Positions 51,051 to 64,000 of a stretch of 64,000 bases of DNA are shown here, piece after piece. Positions within the stretch are counted from its first letter, which is position 1; each line of letters opens with the position of its first letter. The translations under genes and the position numbers were made by a program. The notes under the pieces are model-generated. The model made no database searches and was not told the DNA's origin. It saw nothing but the letters and a program-made list of their open reading frames with translations. The stretch is from Circinella minor (Eukaryota; Mucoromycota; Mucoromycetes; Mucorales; Lichtheimiaceae). Location of the stretch: NCBI GenBank assembly GCA_016758965.1, contig JAEPRB010000062.1, positions 62,001-126,000 on the forward strand. Direction: 5' to 3'.

Positions 51051-52640
51051 ATGGCTGAACCAATGGACATGTCTCCCGTACAGAAACGTGCACGTCATAC
51101 ACTTTCAACACAAACAAGTACTCTTTCTTCACAGTCTTCGCAATCTTCACTTCCGTCAGCTGGTCGAATGTCTCGACAAGCTTCTAGCATTCAAGAAGCT
51201 GCTGTCCCCACTCTTCCCGAAACACCAGGTCATGTTTTCGTTTTCGGTACCGGTGATACTGGTCAACTTGGTCTTAGTGATGAAATGCTTATTCGTAAAA
51301 GACCCATGCCACTTAAAGTTCTCGATGATGAAGACATTGTAGATATTGTCTGCGGTGCTATGCACACAATTGCTATTACTCGTGAAGGAAAGGTAAATAT
51401 ATGAACTTATTTTAAATTGTGAAAGGGGCTTTTTTTGGAAAGTAAAAAGTTATAGTTTTTGTTTCCTTCTGAAATGCTAAAAAAGAATTTATAATTAAAC
51501 ATAGTTATGGAGTTGGGGCTGTAACGACCAAGGTGCATTAGGTCGTTCAGGTGAAGAATATGAACCTGAGAAAGTAGAAAACCTCGATACAGAACATATT
51601 GTCAAGGTTGCTTGTGGTGATTCAGTGACTATAGCTTTGAATGACGAAGGAAAATTGTTTTGTTGGGGTACATTTAGAGTATGTTTGGTTTCCTTTGTTG
51701 TTATTTAATTCGGATATACACTAAACGTGAGAGTACGAACGAAAAAGAGTATTAGAACAAAAAAAAAAACTAAATATTATATATTTAATAATAGTCAGCT
51801 GAAGGTGCTCTTGGTTTTTCGCAAGAACAAGATGTACAAAAAACACCAGCAATTTTTGAGCCACTTGCAAATGAAACTATTGTTGATATTGCTGCTGGTG
51901 CAGATCATTGTGTTGCATTAACAAATGACGGTCGGGTTTACACATGGGGTAATGGTCAACAATATCAATTGGGTCGTCGTATTATTGAACGTCGTAAAAA
52001 GAATGCATTGACACCTGAAACAATCCGATTACGTAATATTAAAGCCATCGGCGCTGGTGCTTATCATTCATTTGCTTTAAACGATCAGAACGAACTTTAT
52101 GTTTGGGGTTTTAATAATTTCCAACAATGTGGTCTTTGGACCGATGATAACCAATCACCCCCAGATCAAACCATGCCTACTATTATCACAACATTGGAAG
52201 GTCAAGTCAAACAAGTGGCCGCAGGCGAACATCATTCTCTTGTCTTGATGGAAGATGGTCATGTATATGCCTTTGGACGTGCTGATTCATCACAATTAGG
52301 TTTCCCTTCTTCGTTAATTCAAAAATTGACGGAAGATCAAAACGCAAATGGTGATACCACCAGAAGTGGATTCAAGCGTGCTATTGGTATACCTACACGT
52401 ATTCCTAATCTTGAAAATATCAATTCCATTGCAAGTGGAAGTAATCATGCCATTGCACTTACAAACGATGGTGTAGCATATACTTGGGGTTTTGGTGAAA
52501 CTTCAGCTCTTGGTAATGGTTCAGATGAAGATGAAGAATTACCATGCCGTTTAACTGGACAAAAGTTAGAAGGTTTCAAAGTTCTACGTATAGCAGGTGG
52601 TGCACAACATTCCGCTATTGTAGCATCCAATACTTTATAA
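51051..52640 (+). CDS. RCC1: RCC1-type regulator of chromosome condensation (Ran GEF)
   Basis: Chromatin-bound guanine-nucleotide exchange factor for Ran, with a seven-bladed propeller. Three exons, 51051-51392, 51505-51678, 51795-52640, phase 0 throughout, 453 residues. The Ser-rich tail at about 1-60 begins MAEPMDMSPVQKRARHTLS; KRAR may be a nuclear signal. RCC1 repeats follow: VFVFGTGDTGQLGL, LWSWGCNDQGALGR, LFCWGTFR, VYTWGNGQQYQLGR, LYVWGFNNFQQCGL, VYAFGRADSSQLGF, AYTWGFGETSALGNG, each with the ..aGxxHs.al.. element (CGAMHTIAI, AGADHCVAL, AGEHHSLVL). The open frame extends upstream of 51051, but the ATG there follows the pyrimidine leader and has A at -3, so it was chosen. Confidence 0.93.
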
Positions 52641-53769
52641 AAAAACATAACTATCTATATACATATAATTGAAATATAATTTTTTTTTCGCTCCAATTAA
52701 CCTCTCTCAATATTTGTGTTTTTTACATATTTAGCATTTACTAAAAAAAAAGAATAAAGAAGAACAATAAAAAAACAAAGAAAAAAGTATTAAACATTTT
52801 TTTACGTCATGTTACACATGTTGGTAAAGAAAGCTGGGTTTTCCATACTTATTACGGAATTGACGTCAATTGCTTCATATAAGGTCTACTTCCTTTTTGT
52901 TCGATCGGCTTCATCTGAAACGCGGAAAAAAAAGGTTACAAAAGCTGCTCCGCCATAATAAACAAATAGACAAATTTTAGATACAAACATACTTCATTTG
53001 AACGCTTCACGGAGTAACCATGAAGAGTAATAGATAAGTAAACCATATGGATGACCTACGAGATATCATATATCTTCATTTTTATTTCTTTTTTGTAATG
53101 AAGTTAGGAGTCTATAGTGGTAATATCAACAATAAGCTTCTCTTTTTTTTTTATCTCTCGATCTGCAGAAAATATTTATTACCGCGCACTTACCATGCAC
53201 ATATAACGACTATAATGACTCAACGTCTTCCTGGTAACTAAATAATAGTATTTGATTTTTTTCATATTACTCTCGTAGTTCCTAAGCAACGGTGAGTTAT
53301 CAGCAAATGACTCATTTTGTCAATGACAGAAAGGTAAATCGGTAAAAAGAAAAAAAGAAAAAAAGAAAAAATTAAAAAATAAAAAAAACAGAAAAACAGT
53401 TTATTTTCGTTTTACCTACTATCCATTTCCGCTTCTCACAGATAGTGATAAATACAGTACTGCTCCAAGTAATAATAGCGGTTTAGTTTCAGGGTACTAA
53501 AGCAGGAGGCAGCTGTGCTACGAAACCAGTTTTTTTTTTTTGAGCGGAGTAACTGACGCTATATCGCCTTTTGGCCAAAAATGAAAAAAAAAGTCTGAGA
53601 GGAAAGAGGGGACCGGCTTTACAGCACTTTTCTTTTCTTTCGAACAGTAAAAAGGTAAAATAGACTTGTTGCAAAAAAGGGGACCCTGTTGATTTCTTTT
53701 CTACTTCTTTTTTGTATTAAGAACTTACATTCTTCTTGTTTTTTTTTCTTCCATATTGCTACAGTTAAA
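52641..53769. promoter_or_regulatory. HOG1 upstream region with CRE and AP-1 type motifs
   Basis: No gene seen. TTACGTCAT (52802-52810) and the palindrome TGACGTCA (52861-52868) are CRE/ATF-type sites; ATGACTCAT (53307-53315) is a palindromic AP-1/Gcn4 site. They are about 960, 900 and 460 bases before the HOG1 start. A T-rich leader precedes the ATG. The CRE pair could equally belong to the RCC1 3' flank. Confidence 0.35.
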
Positions 53770-55912
<2,143 letters not shown>

Positions 55913-58754
55913 TTCTCTACCATTTTTTCGTAACATGATATCCATCTCTTTCCCTTTTTCTTTTTTTTTTCCATCAATTACCCATCTCCCTCTTATCCTC
56001 TTTTTTTTTCTCATTCGTGTTTTTTTTAACAGCACGAAAAAGTTACAAAACAAAAAAAAAATTGTAAGAGGAAATTAAGATGGGAATGAAAATAGTGGAA
56101 TAGTTCTATTTTTCTTCTTTTTTCTTTCTTACAAACATGTGCTTCTTATTGTTGTTTACGTATTCCCCCACGCCTACTTCTTTCCAAATGTTATATTTTT
56201 TTCTTCCCTCATTTTAAGACTTACTTTTCTTCACCTTTTTTCTTGTCGATTATTGGATTGGGTGTTGTAGGGTTTTCTTCTCTTTTCTTGTAACCAAACA
56301 CACTATTAATGATACATAAAAGGATTATCTTTTGAATATTATGCATCAATAATTATTAGTTCAAAAATCATTCACGTTATGCTTTTTTCGTGCCATTTTG
56401 TTGTCAATTGGAGACTGTTGACACCATAATGCAATTATAGTATGTATTCTAGACTGTAGTTCTTTATTACATACCACTGATTCAATATGATGATGGTATC
56501 CGTGTGTGGATGCATAATATTTATAATTACAACGAACTACGTGTAAATGAATCATTTGATATATGTTACGTTGTGTAAAAGAACTCCAGAAAGTACTTAC
56601 TTACGTTCTATCTTTTATAACGTTATTATAATTTATAAATTTAACCTCTGAAATGCATACTAAATATTTCTCTGATTGATACGTACGTAATCAATTAAAA
56701 CAGAACGTATATCGACAAGGTGGTATGCTTTATTGAAATTGTGAAGCAGCAGTTCGGCATACCCCATCCAACTAACAACCCCTGGGCATGAGAATTAGCT
56801 GTAGATATGTGGTTTGAGGATCCAAGTGTTGTACAGGATTTAAATCGCCCGAGTCTAAAAGAAATCGTTACTGCGATCGATGAACTATCAATAACAAGGT
56901 TTAAATCTGTATGGCAATTCAGCAAACCTCATGACAATAAAAACTTAATCAAAGCGAACCATTTTAGTAAGCTTTGCACATATTCATTGTTTTAATAAAT
57001 GGTGTTCGTACAACAATCATTTACAGTTGACTGTTTAATGACAACAACAAGAATATATTACCATTTTCAAAGTAGTTTCAGCAATAAAAAGTACGGTAAC
57101 CTTATTCTCAACCCGTATATGCATATATAATATATTAGAAGATTTTTTTTTTGCTGATAATAAATCAATTATGAGAGAAAAAACTTTTATTTTGGTTCTC
57201 TAAACAAAAACAAGGTATTGAGAGATATAATTGTACGTATATTTTTTCCCTTATTTTTTCTCGTGGTTTTGGTCATTTACATTACAATTCATCTTCTGCC
57301 GCAGCTGATTATTTATTACTGCATACACACTCGCTTATTTACTACTCTCATGCTTCTATTACTCCAGATCTTTGTTCATACCAACTTCCAAAATGGTTAT
57401 AGCTATCACACCCTTGTTCAAAAAATGGCATATATGTATCACCTTTTGATTGACTATGAATATTTATTACACCAGATAACTATTCTTCATTCCCTTTCCC
57501 CCCTTTCGCTTCATGTGATAGTCCTTTAAACCTCTTTCATATTTTATTTATTCGTACTGTTAAAAATAAGCGCATACGGAAAGGGTTCATGCTGTTTTCT
57601 GGACATTGGGGACATTTCATGGGGTTCACAAGTTTTATAACGCAGGCCCTTTGGGAGCAGGGAATGAAACTAGTATTTTGGTACCAAAGTAACATATTTC
57701 CTAAAAACGTCCAAATTAATGTATGGTTTTTCCTGTCTGGAAATACTTCTTTTTTATGATAATTCTAATTAGATAAAATGAGTCAAAAAAGAAAAGTTTC
57801 AAAAGGATATATATATATGGCTAAAAAATAAAAGCACCGCCTCCTTTTTATCTTGAGAGGAGAAGCCATTTATAATGCCACGAAGCTGTACTACATCATT
57901 GCTAATACTTGTATTGATTTACTTTTGTACTTGATTGCCGATCGGGGCTAATTTTATCGCGAGGTAGATGTTATAAATTGAGTATTTGTACTACTTCACA
58001 AAATATGGAAGTAGTTACCTTTTTTTTATTGCTTATACTCGTTTGTGATTATAATATTAAGTGAAAAAAATAATGTTACGTACGATACCATATTGTCAAT
58101 AATAGAGGCAGAGTGAAATTTGCTTAATAGAAACGGAAAGGGGTAGAGATCACATGACTGAAAATAAGGAGTATAGTAAATTGTTTGACATACTTGTATA
58201 CTGGTATATAGAGATTATTCGCTTATTATTTTTATTATATTGCTGCGACTTATTCAATAAGCTTTCAAAGCTTAATATAGCATTGAAACATATGGTCTAT
58301 AACTATATTAGGTGCAAATAAATAGATAGTCGTGATTATGCATCGTAAGATGACGACCTAGAACTGGAACTGATATGCTTGCAGGTACCATAAGAGTACA
58401 AAAAGAGGCTTATTATATGAAGAAGATTGAAAAGCAATAACTTTATTTTTCTCCTGGCATTTTACCATCTGATTCTTGAGTTCTGATATTAATTATTCAC
58501 TTTTACTTTAAATTCCCAATTCTCGTTTTTACCTTTTTTACCTTTTTTTTTTTTTTTGTAGTTTGTATTTTGAAAAAATAATTACAAAAATAAGTATAAT
58601 TATATCTAATAAATAGTAAGTAGCATTATTTCAGTGACAATTGTGTTGAAGAAGTATCAAAGATTTGGATGGTCAATATAAAAGTAGTTTTTGTACAATC
58701 AACTTACAGATATATTTCGTACGACTGCGCTATTAATGATTAGAGTACCTAATT
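55913..58754. other. intergenic, relic-containing
   Basis: About 2.8 kb without an intact gene. T-rich DNA directly after HOG1; a coding relic at 56698-56996 (listed separately); the rest is AT-rich with no recognisable content. Confidence 0.45.
56698..56996 (+). pseudogene. coding relic of unknown family
   Basis: One frame with a single internal TGA reads NRTYIDKVVCFIEIVKQQFG and PHPTNNPWA before the stop, then ELAVDMWFEDPSVVQDLN, PSLKEIVTAIDELSITRF and SVWQFSKPHDNKNLIKA, ending at TAA 56994-56996. Residue use is that of a globular protein and differs from the spacer around it. Possibly mobile-element derived; no family recognised. Confidence 0.35.
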
Positions 58755-60374
58755 ATGTATATGACATATGTTAGCGGTCAAACGTCACTCATTGTGGATG
58801 GTAAGCCCTTGACAGCATATTCAGAGGACGAATTTCGACCCACCTGGATCGTTCGAACATCCGATATGCAACGTGTTCCTGGAACTGATGCGACTGATGG
58901 ATACTGTACCCTCTCATATTCATGGAACTATTCTGGTGACCTTATAAAAGGAGAAGACGATGAATACGAATGTATTGACAATGGTAAACACAAGCTCATT
59001 TTCAAAACAAAAAAAGACGGCTCTTTTTTTGATCACGAGATTAAAGAAGTCAAATTCGAACAGCTCCTTCAGCAACTTTGCAAGGATTTCAATATTGAAT
59101 ACATATGGTATGACAAGATGTGCATTGATCAAAATAACAAGGTAGCCAAGCATACCGAGATTGAAAATATGCATCAGATTTATCGCAGTGCCGCGTATTC
59201 AGTGGCTATGATTCCAGAAATGGCTATCCCAGAAAGCGTGGAGTCAGTAAGCTGGACAAGCGGAATTATGAATATCTCACGGGTTCTCAATAATGAAAAG
59301 TTTCATGAACGTGAAGTGATCGAAAAATGTTTGATCGATATTTGTCAATCACAATGGTTTAAACGAATGTGGACACTAGAGGAAGCCATTATGTCAAACC
59401 ATATCGTATTTGTTGGTCGAAATGCACATTTGTGGAATGCAGCACGCATATTCTTTGGCGCCGGTTTTTTTCTTTCCGTGCCCATGGGACATGTTGAGGA
59501 TTTGTTTGAATTATTTACAAACAGTACTCCTTCTGCTAATGTTGCGTTGCGTCAAGCTCATGTGCGTGTTACAACAAAAGAGCATGATCGAGCGTATGCT
59601 TTGGCCAACGTATTTGCTGACATCATCGAGGTAAAAGTCAATTATGACATACCAGCTCTATCTGCTATTAGTAATTTTTATAGCGACCTGATCGAAAATG
59701 ATTTATCAGTTCTTTGCTTTGGAAAATCGCGATATGACTATAACAGTACCTTACGAGAGTACTATGACCTACCATCTTGGACTGGTATTCACGGTTGTCA
59801 TTTTCGCTCTAATGCAAAGTTGGTGCACCCAGATGATATTAAAAAGTACATACTTGTTGACCGTCACGAAGAAGATACCATCGAAGGAAAAATACCAAAC
59901 CATAGGCTCCAGATTAACAATTGCAATTACGTTTCTGTTACTCCTCGACAATTTCCATTAGCTGAAGAAACCCTGTCGCGGTTTGTTAGTGATGGTGGTC
60001 TAGAGTTTACCCATTATATTAATGAATTGTCGTCTGATAAACCTGACCATGAAGATATGAAAAGAGAAATGGTGGATAAAACGATTGCTCCTAGACGTAA
60101 AAATCCAATTACGTTTTTATCTTTGATAGAAGAATGTGACGAATGCTTAGTATTGGATTTTTCTTTCGAATGGAATGACGGATCAAGCACTCGAATTTAT
60201 CCAGTGATTCGAAAAGTGGAACAAAACGAAGAAGAGGAAGAACAAGAACCAACCTACCGATCCATTGGGGTTCTTCTTGTCAGATGTCGTATCTATTATT
60301 TGCAAAGGCAGTCTAGTCTTAGTGACTTTATGGAGAATGAGGATATGCAAAATGGGTCATTTGTTATTGTATAA
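58755..60374 (+). CDS. HET-domain (heterokaryon-incompatibility type) protein
   Basis: Single exon, 539 residues, intact. The N-terminal half matches the HET domain in order and spacing: GYCTLSYSWNYS (50-60), LLQQLCKDFNIEYIWYDKMC and IDQ (104-126), HTEIENMHQIYRSAAYSVAM (133-152), and WFKRMWTLEEAIMSNHIVFVG (201-221), where family members have W.RRgWtlQE. HET domains trigger cell death after non-self recognition in ascomycetes; a role in this lineage is not established. The C-terminal half (about 230-539) has DLPSWTGIHGC, a Glu-rich segment near 490-510 and no recognised domain, membrane segment or repeat. It lacks introns, while most genes here have several. Neighbours are coding relics, so it sits in unstable DNA. 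The first ATG is used; Met3 is an alternative. Confidence 0.8.
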   Translation: MYMTYVSGQTSLIVDGKPLTAYSEDEFRPTWIVRTSDMQRVPGTDATDGYCTLSYSWNYSGDLIKGEDDEYECIDNGKHKLIFKTKKDGSFFDHEIKEVKFEQLLQQLCKDFNIEYIWYDKMCIDQNNKVAKHTEIENMHQIYRSAAYSVAMIPEMAIPESVESVSWTSGIMNISRVLNNEKFHEREVIEKCLIDICQSQWFKRMWTLEEAIMSNHIVFVGRNAHLWNAARIFFGAGFFLSVPMGHVEDLFELFTNSTPSANVALRQAHVRVTTKEHDRAYALANVFADIIEVKVNYDIPALSAISNFYSDLIENDLSVLCFGKSRYDYNSTLREYYDLPSWTGIHGCHFRSNAKLVHPDDIKKYILVDRHEEDTIEGKIPNHRLQINNCNYVSVTPRQFPLAEETLSRFVSDGGLEFTHYINELSSDKPDHEDMKREMVDKTIAPRRKNPITFLSLIEECDECLVLDFSFEWNDGSSTRIYPVIRKVEQNEEEEEQEPTYRSIGVLLVRCRIYYLQRQSSLSDFMENEDMQNGSFVIV

Positions 60375-61956
60375 TTATTATAAATATGTAAAGTGTTGTT
60401 ATAATTTAAAAGAAATAAATCGTTGATACGTATCAACATCGTTTTTATTTAATATCAAACACTGCATTTCATCTATGTACGTAATATATTCAAGTTTCTC
60501 ATCGGTAATGTCCTGCATTTTATAATCATACTATATTTGAGCTTGGTCAATTGAAAATCATATGTACCAAACTTAAAGTTTACATTATGCATTACAATTA
60601 TTAATATTACGTAACATAATTTTTACGATATTAATTTATCTTAGTTTTAATAATATATAACTAAGTAAAAATAATATATATAATATATATTTTTCTTTCT
60701 TATCTTTTTTAACAGATCTTCTGTGTATATGCTAGCAAATGTCCTAACTTCATGCTACACTACGTAGCTTGAATGTTAAAGGAAATCTGTCAAAGTAAGT
60801 GGGTATCTTTAGGTTTATTACATATGTTTATTATGTCTTTATCTTCTTTACTTTTGTTTCTTACACGTAGAGTTCTTTTTTTTTTACTCCATCTCCATTA
60901 ATAAGAAAATACTGGTTACTATTCTTAGTTTCTGTGATATAGAAGATCTTGATACGTAGTTTTAATGTAGCGTTGTCGAATTCATTTTATTCTTATTTGT
61001 TACTGCTGTTTTGATATGTCTTGATGAATCAAAGATAAAATTAGATTGAATTTTTTCTTCTCGACTACCGTCGCCATTATCGACCATCGTACTATTAAAA
61101 GATGGAGTACTAATATCCAACTGCTTATTGCATGGTGAATCTACTGTATTCACATTTTAAGAGATGGAAAAAAAAACCCCTACATTTTTAAACATCAAGA
61201 AAACATATTCTTTCTTTATGTACGTATCTCGAGCAATTGTGTTTCTTTTCGATAACAATTCTAAAGGTACGTATGGGACGCAGACCATGACTGCCAATTG
61301 TTTTACTTTTTTATTATTTATACGTACGTATTTTTTGTGTATATTAGAACGATCATCTTTACCTTGAAGGCTACACAAAAAAGATTACAATAAAATCAAA
61401 ACAAAGATAAAAAAATGCTATATTGTTATTTGTAAGAACATTTTTAAAAAGTTGCATCAGTTTCTGAAGACACGATTTATGCGTTACCATCAGCGCATAT
61501 GGTACGTAATTTGAATATGGATGTACGTACGTAATCGAATCTTAAAACAAATGATTTTGACTAATTCAACCGGAATATTATGAGAGGATTACTGTATAGT
61601 CCTTGGTTTCATCTCCTTGCATTTTTTATTGTATGAATGTTCTTCTTTATCGTTAAATGATGCTTGATATCCGTGTCCATCCATATACGTATACATTAGA
61701 ATAAATGAAAAAAGTAGTATGGTTATATTTTTTAAAAGATCAGACATCAGCTTGATGAATACAGAGGTACCATGAGTGTTCAATTTCTTTCTTGAGTTAT
61801 TTGTTGTGCGTACGTATTAAGCTTTAAACCAAAAAGGAAAGTCTGTCCAAATTGAAGGTTATCTGCATATATGTTGTTCAAGTTAAGCCTATTGCTGGAT
61901 AGCTTATGCACCAAGAAGAATTTTGATATACACATAAAAATGCTGTATAATCTTTT
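60375..61956. other. AT-rich spacer
   Basis: No supportable gene. Minus-strand frames at 61153-60962 and 61378-61157 are adjacent and protein-like at the ends (STPSFNSTMVDNGDGSREE), but no splice model or family supports them. TACGTAC repeats are frequent (for example 61322-61330, 61521-61532). Confidence 0.35.
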
Positions 61957-61976
61957 GTGCAACACAAAACAGTGAA

Positions 61977-62334
61977 AACCCCACTTATTACAGAGACCAT
62001 CTCAAAAGACCGACATCGTTTAATCAAATGGTGTATGCTGCACTGGTCCCCTTCATACCCAGTAAGTTACAAGACTGTTGTTGTGAAGCACCAGCAGCTA
62101 TCAGAGCACACTATACCATCTCCACCTCAACAATTATATAGATAATATTCTAAATAGGTTATCACGTTCCGAAGCTGATCTCACTCTTGTTAAATGGCAT
62201 TCAGCTTGGCCCGCTCTATGTGACATACTCCAGGGAATTCACAGACTAGGTCATCCAGCTGACACATATAATTACGTTGAAGAACCAGCACGGAAAGAAG
62301 CCATTCAGAAAGCAACTTCACTTGTATGCCCTCC
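61977..62334 (+). pseudogene. coding relic, two blocks
   Basis: Block 1 reads TPLITETISKDRHRLIKWCM and LHWSPSYP, then meets GTAAGT at 62061, a good donor. Block 2 from 62158, after AAATAG, reads LSRSEADLTLVKWHSAWPAL, CDILQGIHRLGHPADT and NYVEEPARKEAIQKATSL, ending at GTATGC. The phases do not join, and reading through meets TAG at 62141. Vocabulary is clearly protein-like. No family recognised; gene death by a small indel is the simplest reading. Confidence 0.35.
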
Positions 62335-63039
62335 TACCATCTACATACGTATTTAAAGTTATCCCATAATCTCTTTAACCATCTTATTATTTAATACCTA
62401 TAGTTAAGCATATCTACTTTTTCCCCGCTACTGCAACCAAACTTTTTTCCCTTTAAGGTGGTTTTTTTACTGTAGCTATGGTATCAACGTCCTTAAAATG
62501 CAGTACGTATTATCTTTTCTTATCTCTTTGTACTGCAAGGAAGACTACATGTCTATAGCCCAAAGGCACTTAGCTTTCCATATAAATACAGTAAACAAAT
62601 AAATTTTCAACTATCACAGAGACCGTTACAGTAACAATTTCGATTGATAAACTTTTAATGATTTGATAAAATGTTATTAACCTTGAATGATACTTAACGG
62701 TAATATAGACGAGTGAGAATAAATGTTGGCCACATCTTTAAATCAATTAAATCGTTGTATGTGAACACTATATTGTTTATTCAATTTTTTTGGACGCCAA
62801 TAAAATAATATATCAAATTTGCATGTAGTCAATGTTCTAGTTGGATAAATAACTAGAATGGAATGTATTATCCTGGTAAATTGTTTTAAAGCATGAAGGA
62901 GGGAATGGTATAAATATATACAAATATTTGCTTGATTACACTATAATTTTACAATTTTTCTTATGTATAATAATGAACTGGATGATAATGAGATTGGTCG
63001 AATGTTGTAGCGTTTCCTTTTTTTTTTTTTTTTTTTTGC
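62335..63039. other. AT-rich spacer
   Basis: Downstream of the unidentified minus-strand gene at the right edge. Nothing recognisable apart from a T-run at 63018-63037. Confidence 0.4.
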
Positions 63040-64000
63040 TCAATAGAATCTGGGTTCCCTAATTATTTGACCTTTTTTCTTTTTTTTCTTGTGTTTCTCC
63101 TTGTTATTTACCAGCACATCTGTTAAATTTGTATGTTTTCGTATTCGACTTTTCTTCTTTTTTAGCGTTTCTTCTTCATCTCTTATCAACTTATTAACTG
63201 AGTTTGCTTCATTTGACTCATACTCTTCACCAGCCGAATTTGTTTCATTTGACAATTCTTCTTCATCAACCACCACATTAGTCGACTGTGTTTTATCTGG
63301 CGCTTCATGATCATCATTTAGTAATTGATGACCCACACCAAAGTTGTTAATAACCTTTTGAACAAAATCTAAAACTTGACAAATTTCTTCCAGAATCATT
63401 TGTATTTCTTGCAGTCTTCCTAACAAATCCATAATGGTGTCATGATCATAATGTTCGTAGTTATTCTTGATTTCCAGCAAAATCTCTTCGTCAATTTCCT
63501 TTCTTCGTAGTTGAATAAATTCATGCAAATCATTTGCTTCAATTATTTTCGTAAATTTTCTTTTTTGTTCGGCATCCTGGATTTTTCTATTATTATATGT
63601 ATATATTTAGTGTTTCCTGGAAACAAAAACAACAACAATAATAATAATAATAATAATAGAAGAAACTTACAAAGATGCTTTACATAACCAAATAAACTTT
63701 TTCACAGTCCATCGATCGAACCAAGTCGTAAAAAGTCGATCCTTTAATAAGTTATATATTTCTTTAAATGGTATCAAAGTATCTGCATGACCCAGATGTT
63801 CGTCTACAAACACGGAAATCAAATTCAATATTTTTTTTTGATCATTATGTAAAATTATTTAGAATAAATAAGACTAATAAAAAGATACTCACTACATTGA
63901 TTCAGCTGTCCTTTCAAAAATGGTTTAGCAAAAATACGATAATTTGCACCAGGATGCAAATAGTGATATGGTTTCATCAATTGACACCATTCATTAAACG
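63040..64000 (-). CDS. 3' exons of an unidentified gene, cut by the window end
   Basis: Three minus-strand exons join in frame: beyond 64000 to 63893, 63803-63671 and 63586-63040 (stop at 63042-63040). The first two read EWCQLMKPYHYLHPGANYR, IFAKPFLKGQLNQC, then EHLGHADTLIPFKEIYNLL and FTTWFDRWTVKKFIWLCKAS, a Trp/aromatic-rich globular segment. The last exon is helical and acidic (DTIMDLLGRLQEIQMILEEI), followed by E/N-rich and Lys-rich tails ending KKKGQIIREPRFY; the basic end may act in nuclear localisation. I do not recognise the family. The start lies outside the window. Confidence 0.7.

Overview
The window looks like nuclear DNA of a Mucoromycota fungus, probably Mucorales. It is strongly AT-rich, genes carry many short GT-AG introns, pyrimidine tracts precede start codons, and Q/H/S/N-rich low-complexity regions are common in the regulators. 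Recognisable proteins are fungal (Ste12 with SteA-type zinc fingers, Hog1/Sty1 kinase, Crz1-like factor, ABC-F Arb1, GALT, spermidine synthase, EMC1, RCC1). The species call is inference; no rRNA, tRNA or CRISPR array was recognised.

Layout. 0-0.5 kb: 5' end of an unidentified minus-strand gene. 0.5-5.6 kb: decayed DNA with a frameshifted Crypton/Ndc10-type relic and a second coding relic. 5.6-13.4 kb: spermidine synthase (+), an SLC35F-type transporter (-) and STE12 (-). 13.4-18.1 kb: gene-poor. 18.1-28.8 kb: a Q-rich protein with a WWE-like C-terminus (-), an 11-exon Zn2Cys6 factor (+), GALT/GAL7 (+) and a Crz1-like C2H2 factor (+). 29.4-34.5 kb: EMC1 (-) and an F-box protein (-). 34.9-41.1 kb: an inverted duplication with near-identical arms of about 0.85 kb around a 4.5 kb spacer, holding two convergent copies of a decayed BED-finger-like gene and two MITE-like insertions. 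42.7-55.9 kb: ARB1 (+), a coiled-coil/SH3BGR-like protein (-), an alpha/beta hydrolase (-), RCC1 (+) and HOG1 (+). 56-63 kb: relic-rich DNA around one intact intronless HET-domain gene (+). 63-64 kb: the 3' part of an unidentified minus-strand gene.

Functional links. STE12, HOG1 and the Crz1-like factor belong to the three classical fungal environmental signalling branches (mating/filamentation MAPK, osmostress MAPK, calcium-calcineurin). Two CRE-like sites and one AP-1 site precede HOG1, and one perfect CDRE match precedes the Crz1-like gene. A Gal4-class regulator sits directly upstream of GALT. There are no operons; the remaining genes are ordinary housekeeping loci. The least ordinary segments are the 34.9-41.1 kb inverted duplication and the HET gene in its relic-rich neighbourhood.
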